Assembly: GCF_905171775.1 (NCBI RefSeq)
Contig: NC_053490.1
Span: forward strand, 84,384,286-84,448,285
DNA from: Rana temporaria
Lineage: Eukaryota > Chordata > Amphibia > Anura > Ranidae
Direction: 5' to 3'
Length of the DNA stretch: 64,000 nt
In this document: in pieces, positions 31,531 to 43,215 of the stretch
Position numbering within the stretch: position 1 is the stretch's first letter
Layout of the letters: every line of letters starts with the position of its first letter
Program-made: the position numbers and the translations under genes
Notes under the pieces: model-generated
Database searches by the model: none
What the model saw: the letters and a program-made list of their open reading frames with translations, nothing else
What the model was told of the DNA's origin: nothing

Positions 31531-32960
31531 TATATTTGAAAATTGATCAGTCCTGATGTAATGACTGCCTATGTCCTTTCTTGAGGCCCTAAAATGCCAG
31601 GATAGTACAAATATCCCCCAAATTACCTCTTCTTGGAAAGTAGACAGCCCAAGATATTTATTAACCCCTTCACTACCGGCCCATTATAATATGATGTCCA
31701 CAGAGGGGATCTCCCATCCCGGGTAGACGTCATATGACGTCCTGGGCTTTGTGCAGTGATATCTGAATGATGCCTGCAGCTAGAGGCATCATTCAGATAT
31801 CATTCTTTTGTGTCCCGGCGATTCTGTGCACGATAAGAATGATCAAAGCGGCAGTTCCGCCTTTGATCGTTCTTATAGGCGGCGGGAGGGTGCATCCCTC
31901 CCGCCGCCTTCCGGTGCTTCTCTGGGCTCTCCCGTGCCATCGGGGGCCCGGAGAAAGAATCGTCTGGCGCCGGCTACAAAAATTAAGAAATTAAATTAAA
32001 TTTGTTTTTTTTTAAATAATAAAGTTGCCATTTTAAAATGTTATTTCTCACACACAGCATAGGCAAACTTAGAATGACACCCCAAAACACATTGTGCTAT
32101 GTCTCCCGAGTATAGGGATCACACACATGTGAGACTTTTTTACAGCCTAGATGCATAGAGGGGCCCAAAATCCACTGAACACCTTTGGATTTTCAAGGAG
32201 TATAAATCACGCATTAATCACGCTTCTAATTTTCTGCCTACCTCATCATTTATGACTGTGAAACACATAGGATAGGAAGATGAAGTTCTAAGTACCTCTG
32301 ATTCTGGACTTAACTTCTGTGCCTATTGTTGATCAATGTTAATTTGCTTTCATTTTGTAACAAATTTCGTTTTGTAATAAAATTATGGATTTTTTATACT
32401 ATGTATGTCACGTATTAATATGGATATACTGAGAGACCATCCGCCCACTTTCTTCTTTGTTCCATTTTGCTATACATTTAAGTGTTGATGATCCCCAAGT
32501 AATGAGCTGTTTGAGCCTATATATGTTAAATGCAAGGCCTCCTCCACCAACTATTCTCATCTTTACTTAATTTCCAGACTACCTAACACATTTTTGGAGG
32601 TCCTGGAGTACCAGGACAGTGGAAACACCTACAAAATTACCCAATTTTAAAAAGGATACTCCTAGGTAATTTCTGAATGGCATAGTGAGTTTTGTAAAAG
32701 ACTCAGCCATGCTTACTACTGTACATGTGATCGCTGTGACTGGTCACAGCGATCACATAGTACCAGGGCTGCTTACAGCAGCAAAGCACCATGATCGATT
32801 GTGTCCGGCTGGACACAGCGAAAGCAGATGTGCACCCCAGGGGATGTGTGAGGTGGGCACTTCTGGAAGGATGTAAGGATATGGCCTCCTGGAACTGAAG
32901 AACATCCACCCGGCCATTTGTATATTGGCCAGGCGAAAAGTGGATAAAAGCACTTAACCA
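31531..32960. repeat. TTAA-type repeats, two overlapping families
   Basis: 31570-31655 and 32575-32700 are related direct copies (CCAGGATAGTACAAATA against CCAGGACAGTGGAAACA, and CCCAAATTACC against AAAATTACCC). Between them an element starts at TTAACCCCTTCACTACCGG (31661) with a GC-rich palindromic section at 31757-31930 (GATATCTGAATGATGCCTG and its complement; GGCGGGAGGG / CCCTCCCGCC). 32722-32757 is a palindrome of ATGTGATCGCTGTGAC and its complement. The end near 32953 reads AAAAGCACTTAACC. No coding. Confidence 0.5.
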
Positions 32961-34295
32961 AGATGCAATATAAAGCTGTTCTGAAATCCCGCTAGAAAAT
33001 ATTTTCCATTGATGTCAGAGCTTCTTTATTGTTCTTTTTCTTATTTATTTTAGGTTTTATATAATCATTCAATATTAGATATAAACAGTCAAAGCTGTGT
33101 ATTCTGACTACTGCAGCCCTCTTAAAATCTACCCTTAAAGAATTCTCTACTGGGGCAATTTTTTTGATTTTCACACACGTTAAAATCTGTATTTTTTTTT
33201 TCTTGGAACTTACTCTAAACCCTCAAACAATTAGTAGAGGCCATGAAAAAAATGATGCTAGTTGCAATTTTTTATGTCGAAAGATATTTCTGCGACTGTT
33301 TATTAAATGCATATCTTCATACAAAAATGCACTAAAATGAAATTATGTGCAAACCCAAATACTACCCAATTTTTTGTAAAATATAAAAGATACCAAACAT
33401 GTCAAGCCTTTAAAATTGCATGCACCTATGAAATCATGAAAAAATATAATACACAAAATTCTCTCTAGGTAACGTTCAAAAAGTCTTGACAGGTTATCAG
33501 TTTATAGTTAACTGTGAATGATGGATTTAGAATTATTTCTCTCACTCCGTTTGGGGCAACAATCTATGTGTGGCACAATTTATGCTAACACACATGTGTG
33601 TGCCCTAGTCTGCATGCTTGCATGGGATATGTAGCACAGCTTCTATGGATGGAACAGGCCAGGTTTTTTGATGAGAGGCTGTGATGGTCCCTTAGTTGTA
33701 ACAACCCCCACTGAACAAGAAGATTATGCTTGTGGGATGGGAGGGGGGAGATCGTTGACAGTGAAAGATTTCTACAGAAGGGGCATCAGCACAAGGGACA
33801 CATCCTACTGACTGTATGTTATGTCCCTTTGCTTTAAGAAGCAGCAGGAATGGTATTCCCATAATGAATGAAGCAGTAAGATCCTTGCACTTCAGGGAAT
33901 TTCAGGCAAAAGATAAATTTTTAGGGTACTACTTAGGCAAGACAATTAATGATTCAATTTACTTCCATCACGGTTGAAAGGAAAGAAAATTCCTTAATTC
34001 CTCCATCAACACTGCCTCCTGCAACACTATTGTGTTCTGCTGACAAGGGGGCGTGGGAATGATTACTGCTAGTGGCTATAGACGCTGGTAGTAACTGTAT
34101 GTAAAAAATCTGTCAGGCTAGTTGTACCCAAGTCGATTGATGCCCATGCATGGATCGAAACTCAGCCAAACCTTGCTGAGCTGGCTGAACGTTGAGCTAT
34201 GTATGGCCAGCTTTAGGCACAATTAACATTTTCGGCATTTCTGTATAAAATATCAAACTTTTACTATTTGTGTTTAGATCCCCTTTAAGAATAGA
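32961..34295. repeat. Decayed repeat fragments and unassigned sequence
   Basis: 33185-33600 resembles the family at 9250-9560 (TTGGAACTTACTCTAAACCC; TTATTTCTCTCACTCCG against TTATTTATCTCACTC). 34025-34215 resembles 40105-40310 (GGCTAGTTGTACCCAAGTCG against GGCTGGTTGTACTCAAGTTG). The rest is unassigned. Confidence 0.4.
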
Positions 34296-34949
34296 GGGCC
34301 AGATTCAGGTACCTGCGCCGCGGCGTAACGTATCCCGTTTACGTTACACCGCCGCAAGTTTTCAGCGTAAGTGCCTGATTCACAAAGCACTTACCTGTAA
34401 ACTTGCGGCGGTGTATCGTAAAGACGTCCGGCGCAAGCCCGCCTAATTCAAATGGGGTGTGTACCATTTAAATTAGGCGCGCTTCCGTGCCGAACGTTCT
34501 GCGCATGCTCCGTTCGTAAATTTCCCGACGTGCTTTGCGCGAAATTACGGCGCCCCGACGTGTTTGTGAATGGCGACGTGCGTAACGTACTTACGCCAAA
34601 TTTTTTTTTTTTTAATTCGACGCGGGAACGACGGCCATACTTTGACATGGCTTGTGTAAAGTTAAGCAATGAAAAAGATTGCTTAACTTTGCGACGGGAA
34701 AAACGGTCGTTACGCACGCGAGTAGCTTCGTGGATCGCCGTAACTGCTAATTTGCATACCCGACGCTGGAAAACGACGCAAACTCCACCCAGCGGCGGCC
34801 GAAGTATTGCAGCCTAAGATCCGACGGTGTAAGTCAATTACACCTGTCGGATCTTAGGGCTGATTCTATGAATCAGCCGCATAGTTAGGACGGGCGGATC
34901 ACAGAGATACAGGAGATACGCCGTCGTATCTCTTCTGTGAATCTGGCCC
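34296..34949. mobile_element. MITE, GGGCCAGATTCA ends, AGA duplication (family copy 3)
   Basis: GGGCCAGATTCA / TGAATCTGGCCC termini with AGA at 34293-34295 and 34950-34952. CpG-rich, with internal inverted repeats around TGGCTTGTGTAAAGTTAAGC. 654 bp. Opposed open frames across 34448-34817 reflect this self-complementarity and are not genes. Confidence 0.85.
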
Positions 34950-34952
34950 AGA

Positions 34953-35893
34953 ATGTACAGATATCTTTACCAAGAAATTGTGCAATTTAATCTTTTGTAT
35001 TACTAAATATTAATGAACTCAGCAAATCAAGACAATTTCATTCAAGACTATTTAGCTGTTCTGCAGCCCCCCTGTTATAGAGTAAGTCATCTTGGTTCAT
35101 GTATATGTTCTCTGAAGAAGTGCTTAAGACACATATATTTATTTTTTCTGAAAATTGTTAAGCAAATTGCCCATGACAGACATGTAACAGTATGGAGTTT
35201 TGACAGAAAAAGCGGAAATATAATCAGCAATAAAAATAGTTTTCCAACAAAGCATTATTCTGGTGTTAGGCCAAACTAACAATTTTTTGTTTAGCAATTG
35301 TGTAGTCCAAGCCATATATTTTATTTTTATAGCTCATTGTTTTAAGGCAAAATGTTAATCTTTCTGTTTCTGTTCAAACTGGCAATCTGGCAAGCCTGGC
35401 ATTTGCCAAAAGAAAATGCATGTCTAAAATATTCGCTTTTAGCTTCCATGCCTGTTGAGGTTCAATCAAGATATTATTATTTTTATTACTTTAGTAACGA
35501 AGACTATTGTAATCTACCAAGTGAATGATGGCATTTCACTGAGTATTGTGGGCTGAGAGAGCCACAAGCTTAGGTTGGTGTTTGGTCTATGCCAAATGTT
35601 GCTTCTATGTTCCAGCTTGGCCCTTATCTGTGCATGTTATGCTTCTTCCACTTATGCTTCTGTCAGATGGCAACATTACTGTGACAACATAGCCCTTCAG
35701 CCCTGTGTAAGCTCCAAGGCATGACATACATAGTTCTTCTTTATCTTCCTCCTTGGCAGATGAAGTGAGTGGAGGAAAGGTATGCGTGGACAAGTCCCAA
35801 AAATTGAAATAAAACGGTCTGTACTACTACCTTTCAATTTTATAACCTTTTAATTGGTTGCAATGGACAGTGCTTGTCTTTACCCCTTTTCTC
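34953..35893. other. Unassigned non-coding
   Basis: AT-rich. Nothing recognised. Confidence 0.45.
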
Positions 35894-35896
35894 TAA

Positions 35897-36376
35897 GGCC
35901 GGGTACTCACGACCAAACATGTATGGTGAAAGCGGTCCGTCGGACCGTTTTCACCATACATGTCTGCCAGAGGGCTTCTGTACGATGGTTGTACACACCA
36001 TCGTACAGAAGTCCGCGCGTAAACAATACGCGGGGCGTGTCCGCGGTGTCGCCGCGACAATGACGCGGCGACGTGGGCGGCCCGCCTTTAAAATGCTACC
36101 ACGCATGCGTCGAAGTCATTCGACGCATGCGAGGGACGGCGGGCGCCTGGACATGTACGGTAGGTCTGTACTGACGACCGTACATGTCCGAGCGGGCAGA
36201 ATTCCAGCGGACTGTTTTAAAACAAGTCCAGGAATATTTGTCTGCTGGGAAAAGGCCCGGCGGGCAAATGTTTGCTGGAATTCGGCCCGCTCGCGCCCAC
36301 ACACGAGCAAACATGTCTGCTGAAACTGGCCTGCGGGCCAGTTTCAGCAGACATGTTTGCTCGTGAGTATGGGGCC
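35897..36376. mobile_element. MITE with GGCC(C/G)GGTAC ends, copy 1
   Basis: Left GGCCGGGTACTCACGACCAA, right TTTGCTCGTGAGTATGGGGCC region. Internal hairpins AAAGCGGTCCGTCGGACCGT and its complement, and GCAGACATGTTTGCTCGTG. Flanking 3-mers TAA and TCA differ by one base. Very similar to 46690-47181 in length and sequence. Non-coding; frames on both strands are by-products. Confidence 0.8.
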
Positions 36377-37033
36377 TCAGTCTTACTGAATACCAAAATA
36401 GTAATCCTTTTTTTTTTCACTATATATTTAACTGAAACTGAATAGGATTATTGATAGAAAAAATCCCTTTTAAGTCTGAACCTCTTATAGGAAATTAATA
36501 TGTATCACGTTATTTTCACAGGGACAGGAAAGCTCAGTCACTATATGGAATGATTAAAGAAATAATCTTTTAGAAATGAATTGTAGTGACTTTCAGCCTG
36601 CAATAAAACATCGTGTAGGATTATATAGCTCATCTTTTTAACGAGCAGGCTATAACTGAATAGGCAGCTCTTGTGTCACATAATAAAAGAGGATGACATT
36701 TTTCTAATTAAACTATTCTTCATCTACATTCTTCTCAGTTAATGATTTCTCTTAAATGGCTTGTCCATATTAATAATACTTAACGAAAACAAGCATGATA
36801 ATCATTATGTCACCATTTATGATTATGTTTCCAATATGCAGTATAACATTATAAGTATACTAATTACATGTGGGGAAAAAAATGTTAGGAAAGATCAGAT
36901 CACAAGAATACCACCAGCAGCCTCCACCAATAGACCTGTGTGGGTGAATGACCTTCTTCACTGCAGGTGTCTTTAAAAAGCATCATGAAGAAATGTTCAG
37001 ATACTTCAAAACCCTGTGCCGTGCCCAGGTTCA
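36377..37033. other. Unassigned non-coding
   Basis: AT-rich. Nothing recognised. Confidence 0.45.
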
Positions 37034-37035
37034 TA

Positions 37036-37986
37036 CAGTTGTGCTCATAAGATAACATACCCTGGCATAATTTCTGATTTCTTGGCCATTTTTCAGAGAA
37101 TATGAATGATAACACAAAAACATTTCTTTCACTCATGGTTAGTATTTGGCTGAAGCCATTTATTATCAATCAACTGTGTTTACTCTCTTTAAATCATGGT
37201 GGCAACATAAACCACCCAAATGACCCTGATCAAAAGCTGACATACCCTGGTGATTCTGGCCTGATAACATGCACACAAGTTGACACAAAGGTGTTTGAAT
37301 CACTATTAAAGGTAGCCATCCTCACCTCTGATCTGTTGGCTTGTAATTAGTGTGTGTGTACAAAAGGTCAATGAGTTTCTGGACTCCTGACAGACCCTTG
37401 CATCTTCCATCCAGTGCTGCACTGATGTTTTCTGGGTTTGGAGTCATGGGGAAAGCAAAAGAATTGTCAAAGGATCTGTGGGAATAGGTAGTGGAACTGT
37501 ATAAAACAGGAAAGGGATATAAAAAGACATTCAAGGAATTGAGAATGCCAGTCATCTCAGTCTCCTGACCTCAATATCATTGAGCCACTCTGGGGAGATC
37601 TCAAATGTGCAGTTCATGCAAGACAGCCCAAGAATTTACAGGAACCGGAGGCTTTTTGCCAAGAGGAATGGGCAGCTTTACCATCTGAGAAGATAAAGAA
37701 CCTCATCCACAAATACAACAAAAGACTTTAAGCTGTCATTGATGTTAAAGGGGCCAATACATGGTATTAAGAACTGAGGTATGTAAACTTTTGATCAGGG
37801 TCATTTGGGTAGTTTCGGGTTGCCATTATGATTTAAAAAGAGTAAACACATTTAATTGATTATAAATCACTTCAGTCAAACACAAACCATAAGTGAAAGA
37901 AGAGTTTTTGTGCTATCATTCATATTCTCTGAAAATGGCCAAGAAATCATAAATTCTGCCAGGGTATGTAAACTTATGAGCACAAG
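37036..37986 (+). mobile_element. Tc1 element with internal deletion, TA duplication
   Basis: Long terminal inverted repeats of about 180-200 bp: 37036-37220 and 37785-37986, starting CAGTTGTGCTCATAAG and ending with an eroded complement (TTATGAGCACAAG). TA flanks at 37034-37035 and 37987-37988. 951 bp against about 1.6 kb for full-length relatives. The interior keeps only the first and last parts of the transposase. Confidence 0.9.
37444..37740 (+). pseudogene. Tc1 transposase, two end fragments joined by deletion
   Basis: From ATG 37447: MGKAKELSKDLWE, one stop, then VVELYKTGKGYKK, the start of the paired-like DNA-binding domain. At about 37553 the sequence jumps to SPDLNIIEPLWGDLK, the block holding the final catalytic Glu, and runs through ALPSEKIKNLIHKYNKRL to a stop near 37731. 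Both Asp blocks and the AT-hook region are deleted. The retained ends and full terminal repeats make it a non-autonomous derivative that could in principle be recognised by an intact relative's enzyme. Confidence 0.88.
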
Positions 37987-37988
37987 TA

Positions 37989-38685
37989 CCCAGGATCCTC
38001 AAAGCAGACATACTGCAGAAATTACACCTGCTTTGGTGCAGATGATCCCCAGGAATAACAAGAGTATACTTGGTGGGCAAATGTTCCACCTATAACAGAC
38101 TCATTAACCAGTTTCACAGTTTCACTGGCCAGCTGTAGCCTAAAACTTTACCAGTGACAGGAAACACATTATCTAAGTGGCCTGCATCTTGTGGCAGTCT
38201 TGTAACACTGCTATGAATTATGACAGTTCTACTATTTCTCATAAGGGGATGAAGGTTTGGCACAATAGGAGGAGCCCAGCAGGCTAAAGATTTAATGGTC
38301 TGTAACACTTCAGCATGACAGTTAATTCCACAGTGCGCCATATGGAGTATCCTTCGAGGACATGCACACCCTTGCCAGTCACTACAAATCCAAAGTCATT
38401 AAGTTATCTCCCAACCACATCCGTGACATCACACACTCCATTCTTTTGGTGCAAATGACACATTTTAACTATGTTTTGCTGAATGTTACATGGCAAGGCC
38501 TTAGTGCTTTAATCACTTGATTACAAAAATAAATAAAATGTTTTGGGACTTTAAATGAGGCAGGCAATAACACAAACATAAAAGCTAATGACACATTTAA
38601 AGACATAGGCAATGAAGACCCATAGCAGTTGGTAAGTACATACAATTTAATAATCCGTTGGCATGTAGAACACAACATGGATACA
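37989..38685. other. Unassigned non-coding
   Basis: No recognisable features. Confidence 0.4.
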
Positions 38686-38820
38686 CCTCCTCGTTCCACC
38701 GACGTTCCCCTACCCCTCCTGGTTTCTATATGGTCATTCCAGGAGGAGGTTTAATATTATTAAACCTCCTCGTTCCACCGACGTTCCCCTACCCCTCCTG
38801 GTTTCTATATGGTCATTCCA
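38686..38820 (+). repeat. 56-bp direct duplication around a short palindrome
   Basis: The 56 bases from 38686 (CCTCCTCGTTCCACCGACGT...) recur from 38765 with no difference seen. The 23-bp spacer, together with neighbouring bases, forms the palindrome GGAGGTTTAATA / TATTAAACCTCC (about 38744-38768). Confidence 0.88.
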
Positions 38821-40345
38821 TCTTGGCCCCATAATTTTTGGGGGTGACCTCTTGTGGTGTTGAGCGGGGTGTTTCACAGTATGTGGACAGCTGTTTTTTT
38901 CTGCCTGGGATGGAAGCTATCCTTATTAGACCGCCTGATGCTGCCGTTTGGACTGCAGCACATCATTGAGACACATCATCAAGGTAAAGGAATTAATAAT
39001 TAAAAACTAAAAATTAAAAATTAAAAAATGTATTTAAGATACTTTTGTTTGCAATGTTGCACACGAATTTGCTTAATTTTTTGACTTTTAGCTTTCATTA
39101 CATCCTTTTGCACACTGCTCCTCTAGCCAAAGGGCTTTTTGTAAAACCAACAATGTATCTCTTATTACCTAAACTATGATCATGAGATGTCTAACCACTA
39201 TATGTTCCTTTCCAGCCACACAAACTCTCTGAAGAAGACCTTCAAAGGTCGAAACGTTCGTTAGATTGTTTTTACTACAATGCACATTTTTGACTGTATA
39301 AACATTGTTTGTGTACTGCTTGTTATACATTTATGTAAACGCTGTTTGTGTACTTGATACAACTCATGCTCCATCCATTTATGCTACCCAATTTTTGTCC
39401 ACTTTTTAACATGTGAATAAACACAACTTTTTTATTACATGGTATTACCTCTTTCCTTTTGAGCTGCGCAATAACCCCATTTGGGAAAATTCTTTTCATC
39501 ATTTTTATCGGGGTGAGCAGCCACATTATCTCCACTATAGTGTCCTGTCTCTTTTCTACACACAGAAGTGTATCCCTTTGATCTAAGAAGGAAGTGTCAG
39601 TTACAATGTTTCCTGTTAAAAACTTGGCAGACTGCCCAGATATTTTCTTTTGACAGCTGAAAGTCTCTTCACTTGTTATATGAAAGAATCAGCAAACTCT
39701 GCATTGAAGATCGTCAGGGGGGTTGAATCGAGATCACGATTTTTTTAACGATTAATTGTGCAGCTCTAGCACGGTATTTGCACAGCAATTTTTCAAACAT
39801 GTTTTTTTGGAAAAAAAACGTTTCATTCATTAAAAAAACAGTTAGTTAGTTAAGTTAGCACAATTTTTTTTGGTATCCTAAGCGATGCTTTACATTTTTT
39901 TAGGTTACATGTTTAGAGTTACAGAGGAGGTCTAGTACTAGAATTATTGTTCTCGCTCTAACGATCGTGGCGTATGTAACCTGTGTGTATCTGGCTCTGA
40001 TACTACCAGTGCCTACCCAGCCACTGACTAGTATCTCTCCCTAGCCTGTCCCCACACACCCTCTCACCTGCTGACCTGTGGATGGGGGAATCACTCCTGC
40101 AGTGTTATTGTGTTCTGCCAGTGCGTACAATGATCAGTGTTGCTAACTTTAGCTGGCAGCACTGATTGTTTTAAGAAAAAAAAAACAGGCTGGTTGTACT
40201 CAAGTTGATTAATAGATTGACTTGTGTAAAACCAGCTAGCCCATACATAGATTGACTATGGCTGGTCTCTGCATAATTGGCGTAATTTCAATCCATGTAT
40301 GACCCGCTTAACCACTACTCAGTCCCTAAATATCCTTCCACTCCT
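38821..40345. repeat. Hairpin element and TTAA-family fragments, otherwise unassigned
   Basis: 39227-39480 is one hairpin element of the set in the findings (CTGAAGAA, stem GACC/GGTC, GAAACG; AATAAA near 39416). 39830-39985 matches the family at 9340-9540 (GAGTTACAGAGGAGGTCTAG is shared). 40105-40310 resembles 34025-34215. No coding. Confidence 0.45.
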
Positions 40346-40349
40346 GTAC

Positions 40350-40830
40350 ATAGTGCTCACTGTTATACTCTCCACACTCCTCTCCTGTACATAGTGCCCA
40401 CTGTCATACTCTCCACACTTCTCTCCTATACATAGTACCCACTGTCATACCCTACACACTCCTCTCCTGTACATAGTGCCCACTGTCATACCCTCCACAC
40501 TCCTCTCCTATACATAGCGCCCACTGTCATACCCTTCACACTCCTCTCCTGTACATAGTGCCTGCTGTCATACACTTCTCTCCTGTACTTAGTGCCCACT
40601 GTCGCACCCTCCACACTCCTCTCCTGTACATACTGCCCCATCATACCCTCCACACTTCTCTCTGGTATGTACTACCCTCTGTCATACCCCCTCACTCTTC
40701 CTGTACATACTGCCCATTGTCATACCCTTCACACTCCTCTCCTGTACATAGTGCTTTTTTCCGTACCCTTTGTACTCCTCTCCTGTACATAGTGCCCACT
40801 GTTAGACCCTCCACATTCCTCTCCCTCACC
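40350..40830 (+). repeat. 41-bp minisatellite, about 11 units
   Basis: Unit pattern: GTCATACTCTCCACACTCCT then CTCCTGTACATAGTGCCCACT. The first six units are regular; units beyond about 40600 become degenerate and vary in length. Open frames on both strands follow the repeat and have no family signature. Confidence 0.92.
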
Positions 40831-41196
40831 TGCACATACTTCCCACTTATATACTTCCCACTTAAGTCCCGGACCCTTTTTTTCAGGCAGCATTGGTGTT
40901 CGGCCATACAAAGCAATAGGAAGGATTTGTAAAAAAAAGTTACACTATTCGCGGCAAAATACGCCGCGTACGCGGCGTTACTTGTCGCGGAGGTGTGAAT
41001 GCAGCCTAAAAGGCCCCACCAAAATCCTCAGAACCAGGCCCATGATGTTCTTAATCTGGCCCTGGTTTCATTGATACATATGACTCATCAGGTGCAGATG
41101 CTACAAATATCTACCTAACCTAGACCTAAACCTTGTATGAACAAATTATTCATATATAATATTTCATACAAATCAATCCAAAATATTTTTAGTCCT
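40831..41196. other. Unassigned; short CpG-rich MITE-like fragment
   Basis: 40940-41005 includes GCGGCAAAATACGCCGCGTA, self-complementary and CpG-rich like the MITEs nearby, but without identifiable ends. Confidence 0.35.
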
Positions 41197-41197
41197 G

Positions 41198-41251
<54 letters not shown>
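41197..41251. repeat. (AT)n microsatellite
   Basis: About 27 AT dinucleotides immediately left of the Tc1 element. The right flank of that element is also TA-rich, so the Tc1 probably inserted in the microsatellite. Confidence 0.95.
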
Positions 41252-41252
<1 letters not shown>

Positions 41253-41253
41253 A

Positions 41254-42859
41254 CAGTTTTGTTCAAAATTATTCAACCCCCCCAATGCTGTAAAGGGTTT
41301 TAGGGAATTTAGTGTACATTTGTAATTGTATTCAGAATGAAATCCTACAAGGATTTCTTAAAGAACCATATGCAACTAAAATGACATCAATTGGTTTTGT
41401 AATACAGTAGTAAATGTTTCTTTTGTGAATTCTTCATTTACACAAGTATTCAACCCCTTAAAGACTACCACTCTGAAGAACAGAGGTTCATTGAAGTGTT
41501 TTCAATCAGGTATTGAAAACACCTGTGGATGTCAGGGAGCAGCAATAAAGCATAATAAGCACCAATTAGGCAGCTTTAAAATGACTGTGATACTCAGCCC
41601 CTTCTAGACATTTACTGGTGTGGTTACAAACATGGTGAAGTCAAGAGAATGGTCCAGGAAGACAAGAGAAGAGGTGATTACTCTTCACAGGAAGGGCAAT
41701 GGCTATAAGAAGATTGCAAAGATGTTAAACATACCAAGAGACACCATATGAAGCATCATTCACAAATTCAAGGCAAAGGGCACTGTTGAAACGCTACCTG
41801 GTCGTGGCAAAAAGAACATGCTGACTTCGACTGCTGTGCGCTACCTGAAGCGTAGAGTGGAGAAAAGTCCCTGTGTGACTGCTGAGGAACTGAGTAAAGA
41901 TTTGTCAGATGTGGGTATTGAAGTTTCTGCTCAGACAATACGGCGCACACTGCGTAATGAAGGCCTCCATGCCAGAACTCCCAGGCGCACCCCCTTGCTG
42001 TCTCCAAAGAATAAGAAGAGTCGACTGCAGTATGCCAAAAGTCATGTGGACAAACCACAGAAGTTTTGGGATTGTGTTCTGTGGACTGATGAAACAAAAT
42101 TAGAACTGTTTGGGCCCATGGATCAACGCTATGTTTGGAGGAGGAAGAACAAGGCCTTTGATGAAAAGAACACCTTGCCTACTGTGAAGCATGGCGGGGG
42201 GTCAATCATGCTTTGGGGCTGTTTTGCTTCTGCAGGTACAGGGAAGCTTCAACGTGTGCAAGGTACCATGAATTCTCTTCAGTACCAGGAGATATTGGAT
42301 GACAATGTGATGCAGTCCGTCACAAACCTGAGGCTTGGGAGACGTTGGACCTTTCAACAGGACAATGATCCCAAGCATACCTCCAAGTCCACTAGAGCAT
42401 GGTTGCAGATTAAAGGAGTGGCCATCGCAGTCACCAGACTTAAATCCGATTGAGAACCTCTGGTGGGACTTAAAAGAAAGCAGTTGCAGTGCGCAAGCCT
42501 AAGAATGTGACTGAACTGGAGGCTTTTGCCCATGACGAATGGGCGAAGATACCCGTAGATCGCTGCAAGACACTTGTGTCAAGCTATGCTTCACGTTTAA
42601 AAGCTGTTATAACTGTAAAGGGATGTTGTACTAAGTACTAAGATTAAATGTCACTTGGGGGTTGAATAAAACTGATAATGATGTGAGCACAGAAAAGACA
42701 TTTGTGGTTATTTCATTATAAATGTTATGTTATATTTGTCTGACCTACACGTGCCTCTTTGATTTAATTGTAAGCAGGATGACTGAATGATCAAAATCAA
42801 TGTCAAACTGGCCAAAACAATAAATTTCAGTGGGGGTTGAATAATTTTGAATACAACTG
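41254..42859 (+). mobile_element. Near full-length Tc1 element, TA duplication
   Basis: 1,606 bp. Ends CAGTTTTGTTCAAAATTATT and its imperfect complement (AATAATTTTGAATACAACTG). TA at 41252-41253 and 42860-42861. The length and the order (terminal repeat, leader, transposase, terminal repeat) match complete Tc1 elements. Confidence 0.95.
41632..42640 (+). pseudogene. Tc1 transposase with nonsense codon and C-terminal frameshift
   Basis: The start ATG at 41632 opens MVKSREWSRKTREEVITL, the paired-like helix-turn-helix region. Codon 40 is TGA (41749-41751) within the recognition-helix region (PRDTI-stop-SIIHKF). The frame then stays open from 41752 to 42451. The second helix block (GRGKKNMLTSTAVRYLK) and the catalytic Asp153 (LWTDETKLELF) and Asp244 (FQQDNDPKHTSKS) are present. 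A deletion near 42408 shifts the frame: WPSQSPDLNPIENLWW-like sequence with the final Glu is legible in another frame at 42420-42475. The remaining C-terminus is legible to about 42640. One nonsense change and one or two indels are the only clear lesions, so this copy is fairly young compared with others here. Confidence 0.93.
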
Positions 42860-42861
42860 TA

Positions 42862-43210
42862 TATACTGTATATATTGACTATATCCGCTGAGGAAGTCCT
42901 GCACCACGGATGATACACATGCGGGGGGGCTTGTAGTGATGTCAGGACAGCCACCACCTGGTTCTTCTTGTGTATCTTATTTGACCTCATTCCGTGCACT
43001 AGGTTATAGTGCCGTACTTGTGAGTAGTTTTTCTTTTTTAATAAAATAGTGTTGCTTTTTTCAAATGGAGAGTACTATGTGTACCTTCACATGATCCAAT
43101 TTCTATATACGAGTGAATTTGGTGACCATCCATCGATTGAGGAGTCTGAGTGAAGGACCTTACGTGAAGACAATACCTTTTATTATTACCCTAGCCAAGG
43201 GACAGCGTGT
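42862..43210 (+). repeat. Hairpin element remnant, interrupted further on by the solo LTR
   Basis: 42888 CTGAGGAAG, then a weak stem and GATACACATGCGG in the place of GAAACGCG, AATAAAATAG near 43040. The sequence appears to continue after the LTR at 43837 to about 44070 (ACCTTCTGTTTGCTCAGAGG). Confidence 0.4.
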
Positions 43211-43215
43211 ATGAC

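Noticed and set aside
35874..36323. 149-codon plus-strand frame with opposing minus-strand frames
   Set aside because: Lies inside a MITE with strong inverted repeats; similar frames appear in the second copy at 46.6-47.1 kb and none resembles a protein.
40350..40830. Regularly spaced repeats resembling a CRISPR array
   Set aside because: The units are contiguous 41-mers without unique spacers, in clearly eukaryotic DNA; this is a minisatellite.
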